A stretch of DNA of 64,000 bases from M30B80 sp965656935 (GCA_965656935.1 CBFHMG010000010.1:34374-98373); one strand, 5' to 3'. Shown: positions 44,627 to 52,961, numbered from the stretch's first letter. Notes: generated from the sequence alone by a model not told the origin. A program made the numbers and translations.

Positions 44627-45777
44627 TTGCGCTCTCCTGCGCCCAAGGGCGTATTGGGGGTTTGGCTTGGCACGCGGCCATATTCGATTGGCAGCGAACA
44701 GGTTTTAAGATGCGGCATCACAAGCTTGCCGAAATAGTCACATTCTTCCAGATGCGGATAACCCGAGAAGATAAAGGCGCGAATGCCCATTTTCTGATAC
44801 GCTTCGATCTTGGACATAACCTGATCAACCGAACCGACAAGCGCCGCCCCGCAGCCCGACCGCGCGCGGCCCACACCTGTCCAGAGGTTGGGCTCGATAT
44901 AGCCGAATTGATCGGCCAATTCGCGAGCACGGGCCTGATGCGCCACCCCGAGCGAGATTGAATCATGTGCGCGGTCGCGGATCATCTTGCCATATTCATC
45001 ATCCAGCTTGCTGACGATATATTCGGCATAATCGCGGGCCTCGGCCTCGGTTTCGCGCACGATCATATGGACCCGAAGCCCGTAATCGAGCGTCCTGTCA
45101 TAGCGCGCGGCCACGGAATGGACCGCCTTCATGCGGCCGGCAAGCTCTTCTTCGCGCTCGGGCCACATCAGATAGACATCACAATGCTGCCCGCACAGCT
45201 CCAGCGCATCAGGACTATACCCACCGAAATAGAGCAGCGGCCCGCCCGTTTGATACGGCTTGGCAGGATCAGTAGAAACCCCTTTGAAGTCATAGACTTC
45301 GCCAGAGTAGTTAATCTCGTCCTGCGTCCATGCCTGTTTGAGGATATCCACAACCTCTCGCGAGCGTTTATAGCGGAAACTGCTCTCGGCTTTCTCGCCC
45401 GGAAAATCCGAGGAGATGATATTCACCGTCAGCCGCCCTTTGAGCATATGGTCCAGCGTCGCCAAGGTGCGCGCCAGCATGATCGGTTGCATCTCGCCGC
45501 AGCGCACCGCCGCCAGCATATTGATCCTGTCTGTGATCGGTGCACCGCCCGCAACGAAGCTCAACGTATCTTGGCCCACCTGATAGGAGGACGGGCACAA
45601 GATATTGCGGAAACCATTGGCCTCGGCGGTTTTGAGAATGGTCGAGCAATGCTCCCAGCTTGAGCGCAAATCCCCATCGGGCACGCCCAGAAACTGGTAA
45701 TCATCCGAGCAAAGTGCCGCAAACCAAGATACCTCGGCGGCATCTAGATCAGCGGATGTAACCGGAACCACACTCAT
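44623..45777 (-). CDS. SsuD-like FMNH2-dependent monooxygenase, sulfoquinovose monooxygenase candidate
   Basis: 384 residues, bacterial luciferase-like fold. Similarity to the alkanesulfonate monooxygenase SsuD is visible in LLYFGGYSPDALELC, DYGLRVHMIVRETEAEA, PNLWTGVGRARSGCGAALVG and IFSGYPHLEE, which keep the sulfonate-site Arg and His and the Tyr of SGYPHLEE. SsuD's Cys54 and His11 are not conserved, so the substrate differs from simple alkanesulfonates. It uses reduced FMN and oxygen to split a C-S bond, releasing sulfite. Context with a sugar ABC importer, an aldo/keto reductase and a flavin reductase suggests sulfoquinovose (SmoC role). Confidence 0.85.
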   Translation of the reverse strand: MSVVPVTSADLDAAEVSWFAALCSDDYQFLGVPDGDLRSSWEHCSTILKTAEANGFRNILCPSSYQVGQDTLSFVAGGAPITDRINMLAAVRCGEMQPIMLARTLATLDHMLKGRLTVNIISSDFPGEKAESSFRYKRSREVVDILKQAWTQDEINYSGEVYDFKGVSTDPAKPYQTGGPLLYFGGYSPDALELCGQHCDVYLMWPEREEELAGRMKAVHSVAARYDRTLDYGLRVHMIVRETEAEARDYAEYIVSKLDDEYGKMIRDRAHDSISLGVAHQARARELADQFGYIEPNLWTGVGRARSGCGAALVGSVDQVMSKIEAYQKMGIRAFIFSGYPHLEECDYFGKLVMPHLKTCSLPIEYGRVPSQTPNTPLGAGERK

Positions 45778-45833
45778 AACGTCCTCCCCTTCGCAATGCT
45801 GTGGCGTCTTTTGTAATCGGCAGCCCGCATTGC

Positions 45834-45851
45834 ATCAATGGTGTATCAATT
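45834..45851 (-). promoter_or_regulatory. Operator-like 18-bp motif before the monooxygenase gene
   Basis: On the minus strand this reads AATTGATAC-ACC-ATTGAT, matching AATTGATAC-CCA-ATTGAT at 47709-47726. It lies in the 80-base gap between the fourth Gfo/Idh gene and the monooxygenase gene, so the monooxygenase-reductase genes probably have their own regulated promoter. Confidence 0.6.
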
Positions 45852-45857
45852 ATTTCT

Positions 45858-46961
45858 TCAGGCAGGCAGAGATATCTCGACCACCTGACCCGTTGCCATC
45901 GACTGCTGCGCCGCCTGCCCCATCAGCACCGAGATCAAACCATCGCGCAAAGACACTTCGGGGGCTGCGCGTTCTCCGCGCACCATCTCCAGAAACCCCT
46001 TATGCTGATAGTAGGTCGAGCCGTTGTGATCGCCCGCCGCCAACAAGGTCGGATCAACAGGAATGTCACGCAATTCAGGCCCCTTGGGATCGCGCGGGCT
46101 AACGATGAGTTGTGGAACAGGCGGCGCACCCAGATGCGCAGGCCAGAACCTGCCAGGGCCAGGCACCAGCGCCTCGATCTTGCCCTTGGCACCGACCGCG
46201 CTGACCTCCTCCTGATAGCGCGCGCCTTCGGCGAACATGCACAGCTCCAACAGCGCGCGGGCACCATTGGAAAAATCAACGATGACATAGCCATGATCAA
46301 GGATATCTGGCACCTCGCCCGCATAGCTTTCATCAAGATGATTGACCGCCTGCCCCCCCGACGCCATCACGCGGACAGGCTCGGACCCCAGCACCAGCCG
46401 CATCAGATCGAAGAAATGGCAGCATTTCTCAACAAAGGTCCCACCTGTGTTGCGGTTGAAACGGTTCCAATCCCCAACCTTCTCGAGAAAGGGAAAACGA
46501 TGCTCGCGAATAGTAAGCATATTGATCCCGCCCGTTGCCTGTTTGGCCTCGCTCAGCAAAGCGGCGATTGGCGGCATATAGCGATATTCCATCGCAACCC
46601 AGATCGGCGCAGGATAGCTGGCCATCAGCGCCTCGATGCGGGTGCGATCGGCGGGGTCGGTGAAAAGCGGCTTCTCGACCAGAACGGGCAAGGGGTTGAT
46701 CGCCACAATCTGCTCCAACTGCCCGACATGGCAGAAATTGGGGCTGGCAATCAAAAGGCAATCCAGATCGGGCAAAGCCAGCAGCGCCTCGATGCTATCC
46801 ATCATTCGGGCCTGCGGGGCCAAAGCCTGCGCCTTGGCCGCCATACCGACGTCAGGCTCGAAAATCGCGGCAACCTCGGCTTGGTCCAGAAGCGCGATGT
46901 TTTGCAGATGCTCCTGCCCCATCATGCCACAGCCGATTACGCCATATCTTGTCTTGGACAC
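45858..46961 (-). CDS. Gfo/Idh/MocA family oxidoreductase (4 of 4)
   Basis: 367 residues. The nucleotide motif is YGVIGCGMMGQEHLQN and the catalytic motif is VLVEKPLFTDPAD. The second domain carries GGTFVEKCCHFFDLMRLV, where a His-containing loop of the sugar site is expected. It sits between the UTRA-GntR gene (12 bases) and the monooxygenase gene, so of the four family members it is the one most closely tied to the sulfonate module. It is a leading candidate for an NAD-dependent sulfoquinovosidase, but a plain sugar dehydrogenase is also possible. Confidence 0.87.
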   Translation of the reverse strand: MSKTRYGVIGCGMMGQEHLQNIALLDQAEVAAIFEPDVGMAAKAQALAPQARMMDSIEALLALPDLDCLLIASPNFCHVGQLEQIVAINPLPVLVEKPLFTDPADRTRIEALMASYPAPIWVAMEYRYMPPIAALLSEAKQATGGINMLTIREHRFPFLEKVGDWNRFNRNTGGTFVEKCCHFFDLMRLVLGSEPVRVMASGGQAVNHLDESYAGEVPDILDHGYVIVDFSNGARALLELCMFAEGARYQEEVSAVGAKGKIEALVPGPGRFWPAHLGAPPVPQLIVSPRDPKGPELRDIPVDPTLLAAGDHNGSTYYQHKGFLEMVRGERAAPEVSLRDGLISVLMGQAAQQSMATGQVVEISLPA

Positions 46962-46973
46962 GCGTCTTTCTCC

Positions 46974-47681
46974 TTAGATCATGCGTTGCACGTAATGTGC
47001 TTTTTCAGTGTCGAACCATGTGCGGGAAAACTCGACAGGCGCCCTGCCCTGCGCCCAACTATACCGCTCTATATGGGCGGTAATTTCACCCCTTTTCGGA
47101 GCAAAAGCCTCAGGTGCCCAATCAGGGGTTTTGTCGATGGAGACACGATCTTCGGCGCGGGTGATCCATAGGCCCAATTGCAAACGGTAATAGCGATAAA
47201 GCGAGTCTGATATCTCGGCAGGATCAATCGCACCGGCCTGCCGGTCCAGCCAGATTTCCTCGACCGCGATGGGGTGTTTGTTAAGGAATCGCAAACGGCG
47301 GATGCGCGTCGCTGTTTCCCCCTCACCCCAAAGGCGATCCTTCTTCATGGGGGTCACATCCAGCACCTGCGCCGTGGGCAGACCGCCGCCCTCGCGCAGC
47401 TCAAGCCGGAACATGGAATAGACACTCTCGGCAGTATGCGAGGCAGTGGCGCGGATATAATTCCCCGAGCCCTGCTTCCGCTCAAGCAGGCCTTTTTTCT
47501 CCAACTCGGACAAGGATTTGCGCAGGGTGCGCACAGTTGTGCCCTGCTGCTTGGCCATGTCGCGTTCGGGCGGCAAACGCTCACCATCTACAAGCCGCCC
47601 TGAGGCGATCTCACGGATCAGCAATTCGCTGATTTGAAGATAGAGCGGCAGGGCATTCGGCGCGCCCATTTTTGGTGCCAT
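46974..47681 (-). CDS. GntR family transcriptional regulator, HutC/UTRA type
   Basis: 235 residues. An N-terminal winged helix (GERLPPERDMAKQQGTTVRT and GSGNYIR) is followed by a UTRA ligand-binding domain (about 85-235) with RIRRLRFLNKHPIAVEEIWL. Such regulators bind a pathway sugar or intermediate. It heads the leftward operon with the fourth Gfo/Idh gene and is divergent from yeiH; the 18-bp repeat motif lies in the shared gap, which fits autoregulation. Confidence 0.88.
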   Translation of the reverse strand: MAPKMGAPNALPLYLQISELLIREIASGRLVDGERLPPERDMAKQQGTTVRTLRKSLSELEKKGLLERKQGSGNYIRATASHTAESVYSMFRLELREGGGLPTAQVLDVTPMKKDRLWGEGETATRIRRLRFLNKHPIAVEEIWLDRQAGAIDPAEISDSLYRYYRLQLGLWITRAEDRVSIDKTPDWAPEAFAPKRGEITAHIERYSWAQGRAPVEFSRTWFDTEKAHYVQRMI

Positions 47682-47708
47682 TTTCCGAACGCCTCCCGTC
47701 GTTGGAAA

Positions 47709-47726
47709 AATTGATACCCAATTGAT
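47709..47726. promoter_or_regulatory. Operator-like 18-bp motif in the gntR-yeiH gap
   Basis: AATTGATAC-CCA-ATTGAT contains AATTGAT twice with an 11-base period, one helical turn. A weak + promoter TTGATC-17-TACACA overlaps it (47722-47750) and would serve yeiH. The same motif occurs before the monooxygenase gene at 45834-45851. Confidence 0.6.
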
Positions 47727-47782
47727 CTACATGAACCGAGCCGCTACACAAGCTGAAATTTATCCAATCTGCGGGAGGGCGG

Positions 47783-48793
47783 ATGATGGACACAAGCTGG
47801 ATCAAAGCCCGCTTTGCCGCCGCGCGCAGCATCGCGCCGGGGCTGACCATGTCAGCCCTGATCGCAATGGCGGCGCAGTTCCTGTCAGACCATTACGGCG
47901 CGCCCGTGATGCTGATGGCGATCCTTCTGGGCATCCCCTTCCATTTCATGACGGAAGACCCGCGCATGTCGGAGGGCATCACCTTTGCCGCGCGCTGGTT
48001 GCTGCGCTTTGGCGTGGCCTTGCTGGGGCTGCGGGTGAGTGTTGACATGGTTCAAGCCGTGGGTTGGGAATTTCTGGCCTTCCTCGTATTGGCCGTGGCC
48101 ATAACGATTATGGGGTCGATAGCCACCGCCCGCCTATTCGGGCGCGAGCGGTTATTCGGCTTTCTGACAGGCGGAGCGGTGGCGATTTGCGGCGCATCCG
48201 CTGCGATGGCAATCAGCTCGATCCTGCCCAAACGCCCCGAGGCCGAGCGCGATCTGGTCTTCACAGTTATCTCGGTCACGCTGCTCTCGACGGTGGCGAT
48301 GATCCTCTACCCGATTTTGGCCAGCGCCTTGGGCCTGTCCGAGCATGAAACGGGCCTCTTCCTTGGCGCAACCATCCATGATGTGGCACAAGTGGTGGGG
48401 GCGGGATTTTCGGTCTCGGAGGAGACGGGCGAATTGGCCACCTTGGTCAAACTGCTGCGCGTGACCTTATTGGCCCCTGTGGTGCTCATTGGTTCGTTCC
48501 TGCTGCGCGGGAATGTGCCCGCAGGCGCAAAACGGCCGCCCCTCTTGCCGGGCTTTGTAGTGGTGTTTCTGGTACTGGCCGCGATGAATTCTTTGCAACT
48601 GGTTCCCGCCGAATTGAGCGCACCCGCTGCCAAACTCTCAAGTGCGGCCTTGGTGACAGCGGTGGCGGCCGTGGGCATGAAAACATCGCTGGCACAATTG
48701 CGCGATGTGGGCGCATCATCAACGGCGATGATCGCGGGGCAGACGGTGTTCTTGGCGGGGTTGGTTTTGCTGGGGCTTTTGTTTTTTAGATAA
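47783..48793 (+). CDS. YeiH/UPF0324 family putative sulfate (sulfite) exporter
   Basis: 336 residues with about ten membrane helices. Family marks are GVALLGLRVSVDMVQAVGW, the glycine-rich GGAVAICGASAAMAI, TIHDVAQVVGAGF and the C-terminal VGMKTSLAQLRDVG. Two ATGs overlap the start; the one at 47786 has the better distance to GGAGG. The family is annotated as a putative sulfate exporter. Being divergent from a sulfonate-splitting operon, export of sulfite or sulfate is likely here. A decayed duplicate of its 3' end lies at about 61.95-62.1 kb. Confidence 0.88.
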   Translation: MMDTSWIKARFAAARSIAPGLTMSALIAMAAQFLSDHYGAPVMLMAILLGIPFHFMTEDPRMSEGITFAARWLLRFGVALLGLRVSVDMVQAVGWEFLAFLVLAVAITIMGSIATARLFGRERLFGFLTGGAVAICGASAAMAISSILPKRPEAERDLVFTVISVTLLSTVAMILYPILASALGLSEHETGLFLGATIHDVAQVVGAGFSVSEETGELATLVKLLRVTLLAPVVLIGSFLLRGNVPAGAKRPPLLPGFVVVFLVLAAMNSLQLVPAELSAPAAKLSSAALVTAVAAVGMKTSLAQLRDVGASSTAMIAGQTVFLAGLVLLGLLFFR

Positions 48794-48924
48794 GCGGAAA
48801 AATCCAGCAACTTTATGCGCAAGATCAGAGAACTGGAGTCCCGTTAAAATTTCAAGCTCTTGGAAGTACTCATAAACAGGATCTTTCTTGCGCGCGGCAA
48901 CGCGAGGGCTTTAAACTCTGCGGC

Positions 48925-49560
48925 TCAGCCCTCACCACCCGCTTTGGACAGCCGCGCATATTGGGCGTAGCTTTTGAGCAAGGGCTGCCAATGCACCTCG
49001 AACCCGTCATGGCCCTTCAAAGCCTCTTGCAAGCTATCGCGTGGGGTCACGTGGAAGCGGTCCAGCCATGAGCGGAGCCGTGAGTTGAACCAGTGCGGCA
49101 AGTCGGATTGGTCTCCGAAATCAACGATATGCAGCTCTCCACCGGGTTTGAGATGGCGCAGCGCCTCGGCAATGGCCGCCTCCCAATTGGGGATCATCGA
49201 GATGCAATAGGACATCAAAATCCGGTCAAATTTCTCCTGACCGAACAAATCCATAGGGTCAAACTGGCAGGCATCGCCCAAGGCCAGTTTTGCTTTGCTA
49301 CCTAGTTTGGCCTCGGCCGTGCGCAGCATTTGCGAGGAGATATCCAAGCCATAAAGAGACCTGTTTGGATAGCGCGCCGAGATTTCATCCAAGTTTCGGC
49401 CCGTGCCGCAAGCGACTTCCAACACATGGGCGTCGGGGTCGGGATACAGCTCGCGCAATGTGAAATCGCGCCCAAGCAGATAGTATTTGCGGGTCGCGTC
49501 ATAGATCAGCCTTTGCCTGCGATAGACCTGATCCATTAAGGCGCCATGGGTATCTGTCAT
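48925..49560 (-). CDS. btaB: Betaine lipid N-methyltransferase BtaB
   Basis: 211 residues, class I SAM methyltransferase. The SAM motif is VLEVACGTGRNLDE, with YGLDISSQML and HLKPGGELHIVDFGD following. BtaB adds three methyl groups to diacylglycerylhomoserine to form the phosphorus-free membrane lipid DGTS. It follows btaA with 4 bases between them, as in Rhodobacter sphaeroides. Confidence 0.93.
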   Translation of the reverse strand: MTDTHGALMDQVYRRQRLIYDATRKYYLLGRDFTLRELYPDPDAHVLEVACGTGRNLDEISARYPNRSLYGLDISSQMLRTAEAKLGSKAKLALGDACQFDPMDLFGQEKFDRILMSYCISMIPNWEAAIAEALRHLKPGGELHIVDFGDQSDLPHWFNSRLRSWLDRFHVTPRDSLQEALKGHDGFEVHWQPLLKSYAQYARLSKAGGEG

Positions 49561-49564
49561 GCGC

Positions 49565-50782
49565 TTAGCCCTTCAATTGATACAGGTGGAAACCACCATA
49601 AATCGCCGAGCGGTCTGCCTTGAACCCTGCCTCGGATGCGGCCGCTTGATAGGCCCATTGCGACAGAGTTTCCTCGGCCACGCGGCCCGGCAGGATGTCA
49701 TCTGCCCCGCCCGTTCTGAAGATCACGCGGGCATTCGGTTTCGCCGTGCGGGTGATCTGGCTCCAGAGCGCATTGAGCTGGTCGTCATTCATCCAGTCCT
49801 GCGCATCCAGCAGAACATAGCAATCCTTGGACGCGGTCGGTCGTTTCGCCAGCATATCGGTCAGCGACTCGTTGAGAACACGCACCTTGGAGGCATTGCC
49901 CCTTACGGTTTCGAAATGCGCGGCCTCAAGATAGGGCGGCACGGCAGGGTTGTCGCCGGGCTGGTAGCCCCGATTGGCGGCTTGCCATGCAAAGTAATTG
50001 TCGCGGATCGGGAAGTCACAAAACAGCTTGCGCGTGCGTTCTTTGAGCACGGCAATGATATCGCCGCCTGCATCTGCGGCCAGCTTGTCATATTGCGCAG
50101 GCGGTATCCCGAGGCCGAACAGCGATGCGCGGCGTTTGGCCAGAAATTTCACCAGCCATGTGTCATAGACGGGCGCGATCTGGGTGTTGAAGAAGGCGGT
50201 CTGTTCTTCAAGCGTGCGCGCCTCAAGAAACGGTTTGAAATCAACGCGCGACAGGCGCGCCACAACATGCACCAGCCCGATAAAACGCCCCAATACCCCG
50301 TGCCGATAGAGCCCGCGGGAAAGGATGGTTTTGCGCGCACCAAGCAGCGCGCGGCCATTCCAATAGGCGCGCACGTCTTCGTCCAGATGCGGGGCGATAT
50401 AGGTGTCAAAAATCTCGATATTCTCGGCCTGATCACCGCGCGCCAGAACTTGGAACAGGGTCTTATGATCCGGCAGATGCTGCACAGCCGCCAGCTTCAG
50501 CTTGTTCAGCATCACATGCGCAGGCGACAGATCAACCGCTGTAATCGAGGCAGGGTTCGCGGTGAGATAGGACAGCAGATTGCACCCGCCCGATGCGATA
50601 CAAACGATATTGTCATCCGCACCGATCTTGAGCGCCTCCATATCGACCACAGGGTCTTCCCAGATTTGCGCATAGATCAGCCCGTGAAAGAGCCGCGCAA
50701 AAAGGCGCTCCAACAGGCCTTCTCGTGTGATCGTGGCGTTTTGATTGACAGCTTCGCTCAGCTGCTTTGTCACTGACGTCAT
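49565..50782 (-). CDS. btaA: S-adenosylmethionine:diacylglycerol 3-amino-3-carboxypropyltransferase BtaA
   Basis: 405 residues, the usual length (DUF3419 family). The SAM site is CIASGGCNLLSYL, with IWEDPVVDMEALKI upstream and FRTGGADDILPGR near the C terminus. It moves the aminocarboxypropyl group of SAM onto diacylglycerol, the first step of DGTS synthesis. It follows the plcP-like gene by 10 bases. Confidence 0.94.
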   Translation of the reverse strand: MTSVTKQLSEAVNQNATITREGLLERLFARLFHGLIYAQIWEDPVVDMEALKIGADDNIVCIASGGCNLLSYLTANPASITAVDLSPAHVMLNKLKLAAVQHLPDHKTLFQVLARGDQAENIEIFDTYIAPHLDEDVRAYWNGRALLGARKTILSRGLYRHGVLGRFIGLVHVVARLSRVDFKPFLEARTLEEQTAFFNTQIAPVYDTWLVKFLAKRRASLFGLGIPPAQYDKLAADAGGDIIAVLKERTRKLFCDFPIRDNYFAWQAANRGYQPGDNPAVPPYLEAAHFETVRGNASKVRVLNESLTDMLAKRPTASKDCYVLLDAQDWMNDDQLNALWSQITRTAKPNARVIFRTGGADDILPGRVAEETLSQWAYQAAASEAGFKADRSAIYGGFHLYQLKG

Positions 50783-50792
50783 ATTTGCCTGC

Positions 50793-51593
50793 CTAACTGT
50801 CTAGCTTCACAAGTTGTTTTTGGGGTTTGGCGCGCGGCTTGCGCCCCATAGTGACCGAAGCCTTTTCTTCCCAATCGATGAGTTCGATGGCGCCTGTTGC
50901 ATGCTCCACGATGGCGGTGCAGCTTTCGACCCAATCGCCCGTATTGATATAGTCGATATCCTTGATCTTGCGGATATTGGCATGGTGGATATGGCCACAG
51001 ATCACGCCGTCATAACCGCCGCGCTTGGCCTCCTCGGAGAGGACATGTTCATATTGTCCGATGAAATTCACAGCACCTTTGACCTGCTGTTTGGCCCATT
51101 TTGACAAGGACCAATACCGCCCGCTCCACAGTGATCTGACGCGGTTGATTTTGGGGTTCAGCCAGAGCAGGAAATCATAAACGGTGTCCCCATAATGGGC
51201 GAGCCATTTGGCATTCATCACCACTGCATCGAATTGATCGCCATGGGTCACCAGATAGCGCTTGCCGTTCAGCCCCGTGAAATCGGCCGTTTGCATCACT
51301 TCGATGCCGCCGAAATGGGTGCCGAGATATTGGCGCATGACTTCGTCATGATTGCCTGGAACAAAGATAATCCGCGTGCCGCGCCGCGCTTTGTCCAGCA
51401 GGGTCTGGACGACATTGTTATGTTCCTGCGGCCAATGCCAGCCGCGCTTGCTCAGCGCCCAACCATCAAAAATATCGCCAATGAGATAGATCGTTCCCGC
51501 TTCATGCTGGCGCAGAAAAGGCACCAATAAATCTGCCCGACAGCCACGCGTTCCCAAGTGAATATCCGACAGGAACAGCGTTCTGAAATGCAT
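50793..51593 (-). CDS. plcP: PlcP-like metallophosphoesterase (phospholipase C for lipid remodelling)
   Basis: 266 residues from the ATG at 51593. The two-metal site shows LSDIHLG (Asp10, His12), IGDIFDGW (Asp40), PGNHDE (Asn81, His82), THGDQ and CGHIHH. Related to LpxH, but as first gene of an operon with btaA and btaB and under a Pho box it matches PlcP of Sinorhizobium, which under phosphate starvation converts phospholipids to diacylglycerol, the substrate of BtaA. An LpxH-type role is less likely. Confidence 0.85.
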   Translation of the reverse strand: MHFRTLFLSDIHLGTRGCRADLLVPFLRQHEAGTIYLIGDIFDGWALSKRGWHWPQEHNNVVQTLLDKARRGTRIIFVPGNHDEVMRQYLGTHFGGIEVMQTADFTGLNGKRYLVTHGDQFDAVVMNAKWLAHYGDTVYDFLLWLNPKINRVRSLWSGRYWSLSKWAKQQVKGAVNFIGQYEHVLSEEAKRGGYDGVICGHIHHANIRKIKDIDYINTGDWVESCTAIVEHATGAIELIDWEEKASVTMGRKPRAKPQKQLVKLDS

Positions 51594-51624
51594 CGGGCGA
51601 CCCCTTCCCATTTAGGTTGGAGGG

Positions 51625-51658
51625 ACCATAGAAAACGAGTGTGACAGTCAGATGACCC
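51625..51658 (-). promoter_or_regulatory. Pho box and -10 of the plcP-btaA-btaB operon
   Basis: On the minus strand two 7-base half-sites GGGTCAT and CTGTCAC are separated by 4 bases (CTGA), covering 51658-51641. This fits the PhoB consensus CTGTCAT-N4-CTGTCAT. Ten bases downstream is TATGGT (51630-51625) as -10. Spacing and order are those of PhoB-activated promoters. The plcP start is about 30 bases further. Confidence 0.8.
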
Positions 51659-51818
51659 GAGGCAAATGTGATCACCTTTTGCCAAGGCACAGAATAAGTG
51701 CTTGAAAACAAGATGATTTCAAATGGGCAAAGGCATCGCTCATCCAGCAGCATGGCACGGATCGGGAAGGACTGCGCAAAGCCCGCAGGCTCGGCGCGGT
51801 GCTAGGGTGGTATTGGCG

Positions 51819-52193
51819 TTACTTGTCCGAATCTGCCTCGGGCGGATCGTCATAGACCGACCAGCCAAATGCGCCCTCACTCGGGGGCAGGTCTTTCTTA
51901 TCCACATTCCGCGCGAGATAGGCTTTGGCGATGAAATTCGCCGTGATCGGCGCTGTCAGAAACAGAAACAGCGTGATCAGCAGCTCATGCACCGAGATAT
52001 GCCCCGTCTTGGCGAAGAAATAGATCATCGAGGCGATCAACACGCCCCCTACCCCCAAAGTGGTGGCCTTTGTGGGCGCATGCAGGCGCTGCAGCGAACC
52101 TTTCAGTTTGATCAACCCATAGGAGCCGACAAAGCCGAAGACGCCGCCAATGACAAGCGAGATGGAAATCAGGAGTTCTACAAAAAAGTTCAT
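51819..52193 (-). CDS. mrpG: Mrp/Pha antiporter subunit G
   Basis: 124 residues from the ATG at 52193. Three membrane helices with the family stretch GSYGLIKLKGSLQRLHAPTKATTLGVG. The C-terminal tail is charged (DKKDLPPSEGAFGW and on). Last gene of the six-gene antiporter operon; part of the hetero-oligomeric cation/proton antiporter in the inner membrane. Confidence 0.92.
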   Translation of the reverse strand: MNFFVELLISISLVIGGVFGFVGSYGLIKLKGSLQRLHAPTKATTLGVGGVLIASMIYFFAKTGHISVHELLITLFLFLTAPITANFIAKAYLARNVDKKDLPPSEGAFGWSVYDDPPEADSDK

Positions 52194-52203
52194 ATCCCCG
52201 CCC

Positions 52204-52473
52204 CTATTCGATGATGTTGCCGCGCAACAAGAAGCGGCAATAGGCAACTGTCGAGACGAAGCCGACCATGGCGATCAGCATGGCAGGCTCAAAATAGATC
52301 GCGGTGCCGCGCCAGACGCCATAAAGCACCAAAAGCGCGATCACATTGATCACCATTGTATCCAGCGCAAGGATGCGGTCGGCGCTATCGGGGCCAATGG
52401 CGATCCGCCAAAGGTCCAGCGCAAGCGCGATACCATAGCAGCTTACAGCAAAGATCAGCGCGTATTCGATCAT
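52204..52473 (-). CDS. mrpF: Mrp/Pha antiporter subunit F
   Basis: 89 residues, three helices. The family motif is AIGPDSADRILALDTMVIN with the conserved acidic residues. It overlaps subunit E by 4 bases and is followed by subunit G after 10 bases. Confidence 0.93.
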   Translation of the reverse strand: MIEYALIFAVSCYGIALALDLWRIAIGPDSADRILALDTMVINVIALLVLYGVWRGTAIYFEPAMLIAMVGFVSTVAYCRFLLRGNIIE

Positions 52474-52961
52474 GGGAAAATCTCCAATAGGCGGCGCTCA
52501 TAGCGGGTTTTGATCTCGTCGCGCACGGCATCAGGGTCATCGGTATGCAGGCAATGCACAAGGATCGCGCCACCATCCGCCGCAAGCGTTGCCGATACGG
52601 TTCCGGGTGTCATGGTGATGGTGCCTGCCAGCACGGTGATGGCCTCGGCCGATCTCAGCTCGAGCGGGATAACAATCCATTGCGAATTGATCGTAGTTTC
52701 GCGCTTGAACATGATGATCATCGCCACCTGAACATTGGCCACGACAATATCCCACAGCACGACGAAGACATATTCGATAACTTTGAACGGGCGTGCCAGT
52801 TTAGGACGATCAGGCCAGTAGGACGCCGTCAGCATCGGGATGATCACCCCAAAGGCCACCCCAAGGATCAGATTGCCCAAGGTGAAGGTGTTCACCAGAC
52901 CAAACCAGACCAGAACAAGGGTCACGCTGAGCAGAGGATGTGGAATGAAACGAAACAACAT
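52470..52961 (-). CDS. mrpE: Mrp/Pha antiporter subunit E
   Basis: 163 residues. Two or three N-terminal helices, then the TPGTVSATLAADGGAILVHCL region typical of MrpE. It assists assembly and activity of the antiporter. It lies between subunits D and F with tight spacing. Confidence 0.93.
   Translation of the reverse strand: MLFRFIPHPLLSVTLVLVWFGLVNTFTLGNLILGVAFGVIIPMLTASYWPDRPKLARPFKVIEYVFVVLWDIVVANVQVAMIIMFKRETTINSQWIVIPLELRSAEAITVLAGTITMTPGTVSATLAADGGAILVHCLHTDDPDAVRDEIKTRYERRLLEIFP

Noticed and set aside
50793..51593. Annotation as LpxH (lipid A synthesis)
   Set aside because: The motifs allow it, but the btaA-btaB operon and Pho box favour PlcP.
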